This document shows, in pieces, positions 26,386-35,517 of a stretch of 51,465 bases of DNA (position 1 is its first letter; each line of letters begins with the position of its first letter). Made by a program: the position numbers and the translations under genes. The DNA is taken from contig CANRBH010000006.1 of NCBI GenBank assembly GCA_947628825.1, positions 1 to 51,465 of the forward strand, in the 5' to 3' direction. The stretch comes from an uncultured Clostridia bacterium (lineage in GTDB: Bacteria; Bacillota; Clostridia; TANB77; CAG-508). A model generated the notes under the pieces. It searched no databases, had not been told where the DNA came from, and saw nothing but the letters and a program-made list of their open reading frames with translations.

Positions 26386-26417
26386 TTTATTTTCCCCTTT
26401 ATATTACATTTATTATA

Positions 26418-27476
26418 TTATTCTTCTCTATATCCTGTTTTTGCTACTATGCTATCACTTATTGCTTTTATATTTTCTGGCAATATGTAGTCTTCATCAC
26501 CGAATATTTCTTTATGTAATCTTATAACATTAGATTCTAATGTTGTTGGTACTCCATACCATCTATCTAAAGTTATTCCTCTAACTGTGTATGGCCATCC
26601 AATGCTTTCTGTAAAATCCGTTTTTAGTAAAATTGGAACTAATGTTATTATCTCTTTTTGTGGTATGTTAGTACTTACTTTAGGTAATAATATATCAATA
26701 AGATTATTTATTTTTAATATATTTAATGTTTTTACTTTTTGCCCTATTGCTTGTATTACTTCTCTCATTCTTTCGGTTCTTTTATAATCTCCACCTTCAG
26801 TATATCTAATTCTTGAATATGCAACTGCTTGAACTCCATCCAAATTTTGTACACCAGTAGTTGTTATATTACTTGATTGAATCCCTGATGTTTGTATCAA
26901 TGCATCAATGTAACTATTTATGTATTTTAATTCATCGTTATCAACTTCTATTGATACTCCTCCTACAGCATCTACTATATCTATTACTGCATCAAAGTTT
27001 ACTGTTATATATTCTCTAATATTTAAGTCTAAGTTTGTATTCAGTGCTAATAATGCATTTTGAGCTCCGCCAAAAGAGTAAGCGTGAGTTACCTTGTCTA
27101 ATTTTGTTGTTCCATTTTCAACAACTTGCATATATGTATCTCTATATACTGATATCAGCTTTATCTCGTTATTTTTTCGATTTATATTTGCAATAATCAT
27201 ACAATCACTTCTGTTTCCAAGTCCATAATCATCTGCTCTACTATCTATTCCTAATATAGCAATGTTTCTATATTCTTCTAATTGTTCTTCAGCAGTTTCG
27301 CTTATTCCTATTTCATTTTCATTTATTTGTTCTTCTTTAATTTCTATAGGTTTTGTGTCTTTATATATTTTTATTCCTGCTAAAACTAGTAATACAATAC
27401 ATATTACTATACATAAAAATATCGTTATTATTTTTAGTGTTTTATTATTTTTTTTATTATTATTTTGCTTAGACAT
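26418..27476 (-). CDS. LytR-CpsA-Psr family glycopolymer ligase
   Basis: A 352-residue protein with a short cytoplasmic Lys/Asn-rich start, one membrane helix (about 14-35) and an external LCP domain. Phosphate and metal-binding residues appear in ILGIDSRADD, LISVYRDTYM, DAVGGVSIEVDND and AYSRIRYTEGGDYKRTERMREVI with its Arg cluster. LCP enzymes move glycopolymers from undecaprenyl diphosphate onto peptidoglycan, so this is the probable wall attachment step for the polysaccharide made downstream. It is the first gene of the rhamnose group and has a good promoter. Confidence 0.93.
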   Translation of the reverse strand: MSKQNNNKKNNKTLKIITIFLCIVICIVLLVLAGIKIYKDTKPIEIKEEQINENEIGISETAEEQLEEYRNIAILGIDSRADDYGLGNRSDCMIIANINRKNNEIKLISVYRDTYMQVVENGTTKLDKVTHAYSFGGAQNALLALNTNLDLNIREYITVNFDAVIDIVDAVGGVSIEVDNDELKYINSYIDALIQTSGIQSSNITTTGVQNLDGVQAVAYSRIRYTEGGDYKRTERMREVIQAIGQKVKTLNILKINNLIDILLPKVSTNIPQKEIITLVPILLKTDFTESIGWPYTVRGITLDRWYGVPTTLESNVIRLHKEIFGDEDYILPENIKAISDSIVAKTGYREE

Positions 27477-27520
27477 TTTTACTCCTTTTTATAATTTTTA
27501 TCACAAACATAACTTTATAA

Positions 27521-27550
27521 ATTATATATCATTTAGCCTGTTATAGTCAA
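27521..27550 (-). promoter_or_regulatory. Promoter of the LCP-rfbDACB operon
   Basis: Minus-strand TTGACT and TATAAT separated by 18 bases, about 45 bases before the LCP start. Confidence 0.6.
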
Positions 27551-27587
27551 CAAAAAATAGCAATTTGTTATATTTTTTTACAAAAAA

Positions 27588-27616
27588 GATGTAAATTATT
27601 TTAGCTAATTTACATC
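27588..27616 (-). terminator. Terminator of the heat-shock operon
   Basis: An 11-base perfect stem, GATGTAAATTA with TAATTTACATC, followed by TTTTTTG on the minus strand, directly after the dnaJ stop. Confidence 0.8.
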
Positions 27617-27623
27617 TTCTTTT

Positions 27624-28796
27624 TTATCCAAATATTCCTCTCTTTTTTACTGGTGGTTGTTCATTCATTGTTTGTGCAAGTTTTACAAATAATTCTCTTT
27701 GTTCTTTTGATAGTCTTTTTGGTGTTTGAACTTGTACTGTGAATATTAAATCACCACTACTGTTTGAGCGTGCTTTTTTAAAGCCTTTTCCTTTTATTGT
27801 GAATCTTTCTCCTGATTGTGTTCCTTCTGATATATCGTAATCCACATCTTTTCCGCCTACTGTTGGTATTTTTAATTTAGCTCCTAAAGTTGCTTGTGTT
27901 ATTGTTATTGGAATTGTTAGTTCTACATCATCTCCGACTCTATTGAATATATTGCTCTTTTTTACTTTTATATAAACGTATAAGTCTCCGTTTGCTCCAC
28001 CGTTTTTTCCTGGTTCTCCTCTTTCCGCTATTTTAATTGTTTGACCATTTACTGTTCCTGCTGGTACATTGAATTTTATTTTTACATTTTTTCTTACAGT
28101 ACCTTTTCCTTTGCAGGTTTCACATGGCTCTTTAATTACTTTTCCTGTTGCTCTACAATTTTCACAAGGTCCTACAGTTTGGAAAGTTGCGAAACCTCCT
28201 ATTGTTTGTGTCTTTTTTACTTGACCAGTTCCATGACATATTGGACAAGTTTCTACTGTTGTTCCTGCCTTAGCTCCAGAACCTTTGCAATCGTCACATA
28301 TTACACTTTTATTTATTGTAATTTCTTTTTCTACTCCAGTAAATGATTCTTCAAAACTTATATCCATATTATATTCTAAGTCTAAACCTTTTTGTGGTGC
28401 ATTTGCAGTTCTTGTTCTTCTTCTCCCTCCACCAAATATTGATGAAACGAAGTCATTAATTGGATCTTCAAAACCAAATCCACTAGTTGTATATGTATAA
28501 GAACCATTTCCAAAGCCACCGAAGCCATTACCAAAACCTCCAAATCCACCTTCAAAACCAGAACCAAATGGTGAGCCTTCTGCTGAACCAAACTGGTCAT
28601 AGTTTTTTCTTTTTTGAGAGTCTGATAAAACAGAATAAGCTTCTCCTACTTCTTTGAATTTTTCTTCCGCTTCTTTTCTGTTATCTGGATTTGCATCCGG
28701 ATGCCATTTCTTTGCTAATTTTCTATATGCTTTTTTTATTTCATCATCAGAAGCATTTTTGCTTACGCCTAATACTTCATAATAATCTTTTGCCAT
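27624..28796 (-). CDS. dnaJ: Chaperone DnaJ
   Basis: Hsp40 co-chaperone that delivers clients to DnaK and stimulates its ATPase. In the 390 residues the J domain (1-70) has KKWHPDAN with the essential HPD. A Gly/Phe-rich stretch follows (about 73-125), then a four-repeat zinc domain: [24 protein letters not shown] and CETCKGKG. The third repeat has Ala where the usual CxxCxGxG has its first Gly. The C-terminal substrate domains follow. It is the last gene of hrcA-grpE-dnaK-dnaJ, about 110 bases after dnaK with a hairpin in the gap, and ends at a strong terminator. Confidence 0.97.
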   Translation of the reverse strand: MAKDYYEVLGVSKNASDDEIKKAYRKLAKKWHPDANPDNRKEAEEKFKEVGEAYSVLSDSQKRKNYDQFGSAEGSPFGSGFEGGFGGFGNGFGGFGNGSYTYTTSGFGFEDPINDFVSSIFGGGRRRTRTANAPQKGLDLEYNMDISFEESFTGVEKEITINKSVICDDCKGSGAKAGTTVETCPICHGTGQVKKTQTIGGFATFQTVGPCENCRATGKVIKEPCETCKGKGTVRKNVKIKFNVPAGTVNGQTIKIAERGEPGKNGGANGDLYVYIKVKKSNIFNRVGDDVELTIPITITQATLGAKLKIPTVGGKDVDYDISEGTQSGERFTIKGKGFKKARSNSSGDLIFTVQVQTPKRLSKEQRELFVKLAQTMNEQPPVKKRGIFG

Positions 28797-28847
28797 TTTG
28801 TAGTTTATGCTAGTTTAATCTAACATATCCTCCCTTCTATTTACCAT

Positions 28848-28886
28848 AGATTGAGGTTGGATTTTTAGTTTTCCAACCTCTAATCT
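28848..28886 (-). other. Intergenic hairpin between dnaK and dnaJ
   Basis: GAGGTTGGA and TCCAACCTC form a nine-base stem, extended by AGATT/AATCT with one bulged base. No T-run follows on the minus strand, so it looks like a processing or stability element rather than a full terminator. It could set the dnaK to dnaJ ratio. Confidence 0.45.
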
Positions 28887-28904
28887 CATTGCATTTCATA
28901 TATT

Positions 28905-30779
<1,875 letters not shown>

Positions 30780-30919
30780 TTAAAATTCATAATGGTTTAA
30801 TTTATATTATTTTTATTTATGATAACTTTTATTATCATTTTTAAAATTAATAACTTTATAAGTTTTTGGCGTATTTTATAATTTTGTTATTTTTGAAAAT
30901 TCATTTTTAATTGTACTCG

Positions 30920-31537
30920 TTAATTTGCTACTACAACTAAAGAATGTCTTAATACTCTATCTCCAATCATATAACCTTTTCTATATTCTTCTTTTACAAT
31001 TTTTGTTCCCAATGTGCTGTCTTCTACTAGGCTTACTGCTTCGTGTAGTGATGGATCAAATGGCTGTCCTACTGCTTCTATTTCTTTTACTCCATTTGAT
31101 GAAAGAACTTCTTTAAATTGTTTCATTACTAGTTCTATACCACTTTTATATTGTTCATCTTGTGTAGTACTTTCTACTGCTTTTTCTAAATTATCAAGTA
31201 CTGGTAATAGCTTCATTACTACATCACCCATTACTGAGTTATACATTCCTGTTCTTTCTTTATCACTTCTTTTTTTGAAATTTTCAAATTCTGCCATTAA
31301 TCTTTTTATTCTATCTTCTCTGTCATCTAGTTCTTGTTTTTGTTCTTCGATTTTTGCGTTTAAAATATCTACTTCTGTTTTTGGTTCTTTTTCGTATTTC
31401 ATATTTTCATTTGTTTCCTCATTTATTTGAGCTTCATTTTGTGCTACTGTATTTTCATTATTTTTTGCTTCTTCAACTTTATTTTGCTCATTTATATTTT
31501 CTTCATTATTCTTTTGTTTTAATTCTTCATTCTCCAC
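30920..31537 (-). CDS. grpE: Nucleotide exchange factor GrpE
   Basis: This 205-residue protein has a long Glu/Asn-rich N-terminus (about 1-55), a coiled-coil (NAKIEEQKQELDDREDRIKR and FENFKKRSDKER), and the C-terminal beta domain ending with EYRKGYMIGDRVLRHSLVVV, the family signature. It opens DnaK so that ADP leaves. The start is GTG, overlapping the hrcA stop by 11 bases, with GAGGG eight bases before it. Confidence 0.96.
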   Translation of the reverse strand: MENEELKQKNNEENINEQNKVEEAKNNENTVAQNEAQINEETNENMKYEKEPKTEVDILNAKIEEQKQELDDREDRIKRLMAEFENFKKRSDKERTGMYNSVMGDVVMKLLPVLDNLEKAVESTTQDEQYKSGIELVMKQFKEVLSSNGVKEIEAVGQPFDPSLHEAVSLVEDSTLGTKIVKEEYRKGYMIGDRVLRHSLVVVAN

Positions 31538-32558
31538 TATTATTTCCCTCTTTTCCGTCTCCTAGACCTTTGTTTAATTCTTTATTTATATATTTCAGAA
31601 CTGATATTACTTTCGAATAATCCATTCTTGTTGGTCCGATAATTCCTATGGTTCCTAAATCTTTTCCAGCAACAATATTTTTAAATGTTACTATACTTAA
31701 ATCTTTTAAGCCATTTTCTTCATTTCCAATATATACATTAAAATCTTCATCATTGTCAAGTAGATCTTCTATAAAATCTCTTCTATCTAAAAGTCCTAAA
31801 AATCTTTTTGCTAAATCTCCTGTCTTAAATTCTGGATTATCTAATGCTCTATTTGCTCCTTTTAGATATAGATTTGATTCTTCGTTTATGAGTTTCGTTA
31901 TCTGATTTATTATTGGTTTTATAACATCTACTCTATAAGTCATTTCATTCATTATGTATTGCTCTATTGGTTCATTTATTAAAGATAGATATTGTCCTTT
32001 TAATTTATTGTTAAATATAATATTTAAAGTTTCTACTTGCTCTGCATTTATATCTCTGTCAAATTTAATGATTGTTTCTTTTATTGTTCCTGTTTCTGTA
32101 AGTATAATTGCCATAAGCATCCTTGAACCAAGTAGTACAAATTTTATTTCTTGTATACGTTGTTTTCCCGCATTCGGCTCTATTGAGACTGTTGTATAAT
32201 GTGTTACTTCTGATATGGTATTTGTTGCTATTTTCGTAAGTTCTTCCATCTCATCTACTCTGTTTTTTAATTTTGAGTTTATATATTGTATTTCATTTAA
32301 TGTTAGATTTTTTTCTCTTAATAACTTATCAACATAAAATCTATAACCTTTTGATGATGGAATTCTTCCACTTGATGTATGAGTTTTTTCCAGAAATCCT
32401 TCTTTTTCAAGTTCTGCCATGTCATTTCTAACTGTTGCACTACTACAATCAAGTCCATATTTCTTTGTAAGGCTTCCTGAACTTACTGGTTCAATTGTGT
32501 CAATATATTCATTTACTATTGCTTGAAGTATTCGTTTTTTTCTACTATCTAACTCCAA
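31527..32558 (-). CDS. hrcA: Heat-inducible repressor HrcA
   Basis: HrcA represses the class I heat-shock operon by binding CIRCE; its folding depends on GroEL. The N-terminal winged helix has SRKKRILQAIVNEYIDTIEPVSS and ATVRNDMAELEKEGFLEKTHTSSGRIPS, a typical HrcA helix-turn-helix. The GAF-like core follows, with IGPTRMDYSKVISVLKYI near the end. The longest frame begins at a GTG at 32567, but a TTG at 32558 has GAGGTGAT at proper spacing and is my choice. Two CIRCE-like repeats lie directly upstream, so self-regulation is expected. Confidence 0.95.
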   Translation of the reverse strand: MELDSRKKRILQAIVNEYIDTIEPVSSGSLTKKYGLDCSSATVRNDMAELEKEGFLEKTHTSSGRIPSSKGYRFYVDKLLREKNLTLNEIQYINSKLKNRVDEMEELTKIATNTISEVTHYTTVSIEPNAGKQRIQEIKFVLLGSRMLMAIILTETGTIKETIIKFDRDINAEQVETLNIIFNNKLKGQYLSLINEPIEQYIMNEMTYRVDVIKPIINQITKLINEESNLYLKGANRALDNPEFKTGDLAKRFLGLLDRRDFIEDLLDNDEDFNVYIGNEENGLKDLSIVTFKNIVAGKDLGTIGIIGPTRMDYSKVISVLKYINKELNKGLGDGKEGNNSGE

Positions 32559-32576
32559 CTTTATCACCTCATTAAA

Positions 32577-32603
32577 TTAGCACTCTTGATATAAGTCTGC
32601 TAA
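32577..32603 (-). promoter_or_regulatory. CIRCE operator, proximal copy
   Basis: TTAGCACTC, nine bases, GTCTGCTAA on the plus strand. It matches the CIRCE consensus TTAGCACTC-N9-GAGTGCTAA except for two bases in one arm, and lies just before the hrcA start. Confidence 0.88.
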
Positions 32604-32611
32604 CTTTCTAT

Positions 32612-32640
32612 ATATTATATCCATTTTTAGCAATTGTCAA
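32612..32640 (-). promoter_or_regulatory. Promoter of hrcA-grpE-dnaK-dnaJ
   Basis: TTGACA on the minus strand at 32640-32635. A -10 follows as TATAAT (spacer 15) or the overlapping TAATAT (spacer 17). The -35 lies inside the upstream CIRCE-like repeat. Confidence 0.65.
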
Positions 32641-32653
32641 TAGTGATTGCTAA
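32627..32653 (-). promoter_or_regulatory. Second CIRCE-like operator over the -35 box
   Basis: TTAGCAATT, nine bases, GATTGCTAA: the same 9-9-9 geometry and the same TTAGCA/TGCTAA ends as CIRCE, with the inner bases changed. It overlaps the -35 hexamer. Confidence 0.55.
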
Positions 32654-32700
32654 TTTTATTGTGAATTTTATGTGAAAGTGATTTATTTTAGACATAAAAA

Positions 32701-32725
32701 AAGAAAGCCCCCAAAATACTTTCTT
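32701..32725 (-). terminator. Terminator of toxin-antitoxin unit 1 (copy A)
   Basis: AAGAAAG pairs with CTTTCTT around a loop containing GGGGG, followed by seven or more T on the minus strand. Near-identical copies lie at 33829-33855 and 34572-34596. Confidence 0.75.
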
Positions 32726-32728
32726 GAA

Positions 32729-32998
32729 TTAAAATATATATAAATAATTTCTCTTTGAATAAAACATATGTGATATAAATACTTTTTTGTTTTCTTCATC
32801 AATTGTGTATAAGATAATGTAATTTTTTACTACCATTTTATGATATACCTTATCAGTTTCATCATATTTTTCTATTTTTGCATACATTCTTGGAAATATA
32901 GATAATTCCTTAATTCTTTGTCTTACTTCAGTAAACAATTTATCTGATTGAATTTTAGCCATTAATTTTATAGAAATATAATTATATATTTCTCGCAT
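32729..32998 (-). CDS. RelE/ParE-type toxin, unit 1 (N-terminus uncertain)
   Basis: Family features are IYNYISIKLMAKIQSDKLF, a middle LSIFPRMY, the core HKMVVKNYIILYTIDEE and the ending YSKRNYLYIF. RelE/ParE toxins cut mRNA at the ribosome or poison gyrase; which applies here is unclear. The ATG at 32998 has GGAG just before it and gives 89 residues. However, similarity to the toxin at 33865 continues without a gap through 24 further codons (including SYKIIYTKK), up to about 33070, where no ATG, GTG or TTG is in frame. An ATG with AGGAGG lies there in a different frame. So the protein is either short, begins at a rare codon, or is damaged. Confidence 0.7.
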   Translation of the reverse strand: MREIYNYISIKLMAKIQSDKLFTEVRQRIKELSIFPRMYAKIEKYDETDKVYHKMVVKNYIILYTIDEENKKVFISHMFYSKRNYLYIF

Positions 32999-33086
32999 TT
33001 CTCTCCTACATTTTTTAGTATATATAATTTTATAGGATCTAGGATAAAAGCTTGTATTGTTTTTTATAATATTTCATACACCTCCT

Positions 33087-33287
33087 TTATTGTCTTTTTA
33101 ACTCATTTAAATAAGTACCTTCAAATCCACATTCCTTTTTTAAGAATTCTATAAATTCTTCTTGTGTACATACTCTTCCTTCTCTTATATCCTCTTCTGA
33201 TTTTAACAAATGTTGTATATCTTCTTTTGTTAATCTAAAATCCTCATCAACTTCATTATTTTCTTGTATCTTTTTTACTTTTTCCAT
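33087..33287 (-). CDS. Antitoxin-like protein, unit 1, second copy
   Basis: A small acidic protein of 66 residues, with the pattern VDEDFRLTKEDIQHLLKSEE and a C-terminal EFLKKECGFEGTYL. It matches the proteins at 33315 and 34230 along their length. Its place just before the toxin, with the toxin's AGGAGG right after its stop, and its acidic make-up fit a type II antitoxin that neutralises the toxin and represses its own operon. No DNA-binding fold is obvious. AAAATTTAGGAGG-like site precedes its ATG. Confidence 0.7.
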   Translation of the reverse strand: MEKVKKIQENNEVDEDFRLTKEDIQHLLKSEEDIREGRVCTQEEFIEFLKKECGFEGTYLNELKRQ

Positions 33288-33314
33288 TTAAAAGCCTCCT
33301 AAATTTTAATTTAC

Positions 33315-33497
33315 TTAATTATTTTGTTCTTCAAATCCACATTCTTTTTTTAAGTACTCATAAACTTCTTCTTCTGTATAAACTCTTCCTTCTCTTATGT
33401 CTTCTTCTGATTCTAATAGAGCCTGTATATCCTCTTCTGTCAATTTAAAATCTTCATCAATTTCGTTATTCTTTTGTATTCTTTTTACTTTTTCCAT
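33315..33497 (-). CDS. Antitoxin-like protein, unit 1, first copy
   Basis: A 60-residue acidic protein, beginning MEKVKRIQKNNEIDEDFKL and ending in YLKKECGFEEQNN. It is a paralogue of the next gene downstream (27 bases away) and even closer to the one at 34230. Two antitoxin genes in a row ahead of one toxin is unusual; one may be spare or control a toxin elsewhere. TAGGAGG precedes the ATG. Confidence 0.7.
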   Translation of the reverse strand: MEKVKRIQKNNEIDEDFKLTEEDIQALLESEEDIREGRVYTEEEVYEYLKKECGFEEQNN

Positions 33498-33549
33498 TTC
33501 TAACCTCCTAAATTCAAATTATTTCTTTTATAAACTCAATACTATAAAT

Positions 33550-33702
33550 TTAAAAATCATACTTGTTTTCTAGCTTTTTAAGTATTTGTTCTGCTTTAAT
33601 TGTTTCTCCTTCTTTTATTTCTTTTTCTGCTTTTGCTAGTTTTTCTTCTAGTTTTATATTTCTAGCATTTTTAGTGTCTAAAATATTTATCGCTTGTCCC
33701 AT
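33550..33702 (-). CDS. Small coiled-coil protein, possible antitoxin
   Basis: A 50-residue protein starting MGQAINILDTKNARNIKLEE. It is highly charged, and residues 16-46 should form one helix (KLEEKLAKAEKEIKEGETIK). The ending ILKKLENKYDF resembles the toxin-binding tail of some Phd/RelB-like antitoxins, but it is not alike to the three antitoxin genes beside it. It is the first gene after the promoter at 33748-33776 and has AAAGGA before its ATG. The function is not established. Confidence 0.6.
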   Translation of the reverse strand: MGQAINILDTKNARNIKLEEKLAKAEKEIKEGETIKAEQILKKLENKYDF

Positions 33703-33747
33703 AAGTTTTTTCCTTTCTATATTATTATTACTTGATTAGTGATATTT

Positions 33748-33776
33748 ATTATATATCATTATTTTTCGTTACGCAA
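33748..33776 (-). promoter_or_regulatory. Promoter of toxin-antitoxin unit 1
   Basis: Minus-strand TTGCGT, 17 bases, TATAAT. The same element is repeated at 34493-34521. It lies 46 bases before the start at 33702. Confidence 0.65.
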
Positions 33777-33828
33777 TACTTTTTACATATTTTGTCATTA
33801 TTTTGTATTAGTTTTTAAGCATAAAAAA

Positions 33829-33855
33829 AAGAAAGCCCCCCAAAAATACTTTCTT
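33829..33855 (-). terminator. Terminator of toxin-antitoxin unit 2 (copy B)
   Basis: AAGAAAG/CTTTCTT stem with a loop containing six G on the minus strand, followed by a run of eight T. Confidence 0.75.
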
Positions 33856-33864
33856 GAATTTAAA

Positions 33865-34101
33865 TTATAATATGTATAAATAATTTCTTCTTTTATAATA
33901 GATATGAGATATAAAAATTTTTTTATTTATATAATCTACTGTATATAGAACAATATAGTTTTTTACTACCATTCGATGATATTCATTTTTAACTTTATTA
34001 TATTTTCCGATTTTCATATACATATCAGGAAATATAGATAAATCTTCTATTCTTTCTAATATTTCAATATTTAATTTTTCAGCTTGTTCTTGTGCTTTCA
34101 A
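33865..34101 (-). CDS. RelE/ParE-type toxin, unit 2 (N-terminus uncertain)
   Basis: A paralogue of the toxin at 32729, with QAEKLNIEILERIEDLSIFP, HRMVVKNYIVLYTVDY and KRRNYLYIL. The first possible start in frame is a TTG at 34101 without a good ribosome site, giving 78 residues. The conserved frame runs 35 codons further (YKIIYTKKFQNDLIKIYNYIS) to about 34206, with no ATG, GTG or TTG. AGGAGG followed by an ATG (34213-34211) lies there one frame away, reading only six codons. The same arrangement is seen in unit 1. Counted from the aligned ATA (34206) and ATT (33070), both frames are exactly 342 bases. Confidence 0.68.
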   Translation of the reverse strand: MKAQEQAEKLNIEILERIEDLSIFPDMYMKIGKYNKVKNEYHRMVVKNYIVLYTVDYINKKIFISHIYYKRRNYLYIL

Positions 34102-34229
34102 ATTGATAGAAATATAGTTGTAAATTTTAATTAAATCATTTTGAAATTTTTTTGTATAAATAATTTTATATTTTCTTCGATAAAAGTTTTTATTATATCT
34201 TCTTATAAAGCATAACCTCCTTTTATAAT

Positions 34230-34430
34230 TTATGATTTTAACAGTTTATCTAGATATTTACCTTTAAAGCCACATTCTCTTTTTAGGTTTTCTATAAGTT
34301 CTTCTAGTGTATAAACTCTTCCTTCTCTTATGTCTTCTTCTGCTTCTAATAATGCTTGTATATCTTCTTCTGTTAATTTAAAATCTTCATCAACTTCATT
34401 ATTCTTTTGAATTCTTTTTACTTTTTCCAT
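34230..34430 (-). CDS. Antitoxin-like protein, unit 2
   Basis: A 66-residue acidic protein beginning MEKVKRIQKNNEVDEDFKL, with ALLEAEEDIREGRVYTLEEL and ending FKGKYLDKLLKS. It is nearly identical in its first 40 residues to the protein at 33315 and shares the LKRECGF/LKKECGF region with both copies in unit 1. It is the first gene behind the promoter at 34493-34521 and precedes the toxin of unit 2. Role as antitoxin is inferred from the pairing. TAGGAGG precedes its ATG. Confidence 0.7.
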   Translation of the reverse strand: MEKVKRIQKNNEVDEDFKLTEEDIQALLEAEEDIREGRVYTLEELIENLKRECGFKGKYLDKLLKS

Positions 34431-34492
34431 TTTAGACCTCCTAACTTTTTATTACTAGTATAATTAAAATTTTTAATTTTACTAGTAAATTT

Positions 34493-34521
34493 ATTATATA
34501 TCATTATTTTTCTTTATGCAA
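34493..34521 (-). promoter_or_regulatory. Promoter of toxin-antitoxin unit 2
   Basis: Minus-strand TTGCAT, 17 bases, TATAAT, about 62 bases before the antitoxin start at 34430. Confidence 0.65.
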
Positions 34522-34571
34522 TACTTTTTACATATTTTGTCATTATTTTGTATTAGTTTTAAGCATAAAAA

Positions 34572-34596
34572 AAGAAAGCCCCCAAAGTACTTTCTT
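34572..34596 (-). terminator. Orphan terminator copy C
   Basis: The same AAGAAAG/CTTTCTT stem and T-run as copies A and B, with no toxin gene before it. Confidence 0.65.
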
Positions 34597-34622
34597 AAAT
34601 CAAATTTTATTCATACAAAAAT

Positions 34623-34660
34623 ACCTAGTGAAAGACATGATTATGTCTATTTCATTAGGT
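34623..34660 (-). terminator. Terminator of the sortase gene string
   Basis: A long imperfect stem, ACCTAATGAAATAGACAT with ATGTCTTTCACTAGGT, then ATTTTT on the minus strand, just after the stop at 34673. Confidence 0.7.
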
Positions 34661-34672
34661 ATTATATATTTC

Positions 34673-35491
34673 TTATTCATCTGTCTGTATTTTTGATGAT
34701 ATTATGTTTACAGCAAATCCTAAAATAAATAATAAAATTCCTATTACTAAAAAATATGTTACAACTGATTCTATAATTGCAATTATAAGATGTGAAAATG
34801 CTAAATTTAAGAATAGTATATTATGTATTTGCATAGAAGTAGCTTCTATTATTTTTGGAATAATTGATAATAATCCTACTCCCATCATTGATATTGCTAT
34901 ATATTTTAAAGCTTTTTTTCTATTTATTGCAAATAATATAATCATTACAACTACAATTGCTATAAATCCTGCTAACATTGCTTTTTTTAGTAAGCCTTCT
35001 ACCTTTTGTATAGCACTTCTTATACTACTAACATATTTAGTTGAATAAGTTATTCCTTCTTCATATAAGTTTGCAATTGTGTCTAAATATAAGCCAATAG
35101 AATGTTGTTCTTCAGAAGTAACTCTTTTATTATTTTCTTTTATTACCTCATCAATATTTTCTTTTAATCTATTTTTTACAATTTCTTTATCAACAGATAA
35201 CTCACCTTCATTGTACATATAAGCTACTAATGAATTTACATCATTTCGTACTTCTTCCTCTGTTATTATTCCATCTAAGACAGATTCTTCTAATCCTGAT
35301 TGAACAGTATTATTGATGAAGTTATCCTTTATAATATCATATACTTCTTTATAGTAATTATTTTTTACTAAAATTCCTATCATAAAATCTTTTTTTAGCA
35401 AAGTTTGATTTATTACAGTTACCATAATCGTTGCAATTAATAATAGCACTAAAATTAGTGTAATAATATATGAAAATATTTTTTTTACCAT
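34673..35491 (-). CDS. Membrane protein of unknown function in the sortase operon
   Basis: I do not recognise this 272-residue protein. Helix 1 lies at about 5-28. An external, mostly helical and acidic region covers about 35-165 (NNYYKEVYDIIKDNF, SGLEESVLDGIITEEEV). Three further helices lie at about 170-190, 195-215 and 235-262. It follows the sortase gene by 26 bases on the same strand, so it may help in surface protein handling. The ribosome site is AGAAGGGA. Confidence 0.6.
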   Translation of the reverse strand: MVKKIFSYIITLILVLLLIATIMVTVINQTLLKKDFMIGILVKNNYYKEVYDIIKDNFINNTVQSGLEESVLDGIITEEEVRNDVNSLVAYMYNEGELSVDKEIVKNRLKENIDEVIKENNKRVTSEEQHSIGLYLDTIANLYEEGITYSTKYVSSIRSAIQKVEGLLKKAMLAGFIAIVVVMIILFAINRKKALKYIAISMMGVGLLSIIPKIIEATSMQIHNILFLNLAFSHLIIAIIESVVTYFLVIGILLFILGFAVNIISSKIQTDE

Positions 35492-35517
35492 TTTCTTATT
35501 TCCCTTCTTACTTATGT

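Larger units (their letters stand above)
33741..33862. repeat. Promoter-terminator repeat block, copy B
   Basis: About 120 bases nearly identical to 34486-34604, holding a minus-strand promoter for unit 1 and the terminator of unit 2 back to back. It marks a tandem duplication boundary. Confidence 0.8.
34486..34604. repeat. Promoter-terminator repeat block, copy C
   Basis: A near-identical partner of 33741-33862. Its terminator half has no toxin gene next to it; the neighbouring membrane protein gene has its own terminator, so this looks like the trace of a lost or outermost unit. Confidence 0.8.

Noticed and set aside
33741..33862. The repeated blocks near the toxin genes as a MITE or REP element.
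   Set aside because: They carry no terminal inverted repeats or target duplications, and are fully explained as promoter plus terminator of duplicated operons.
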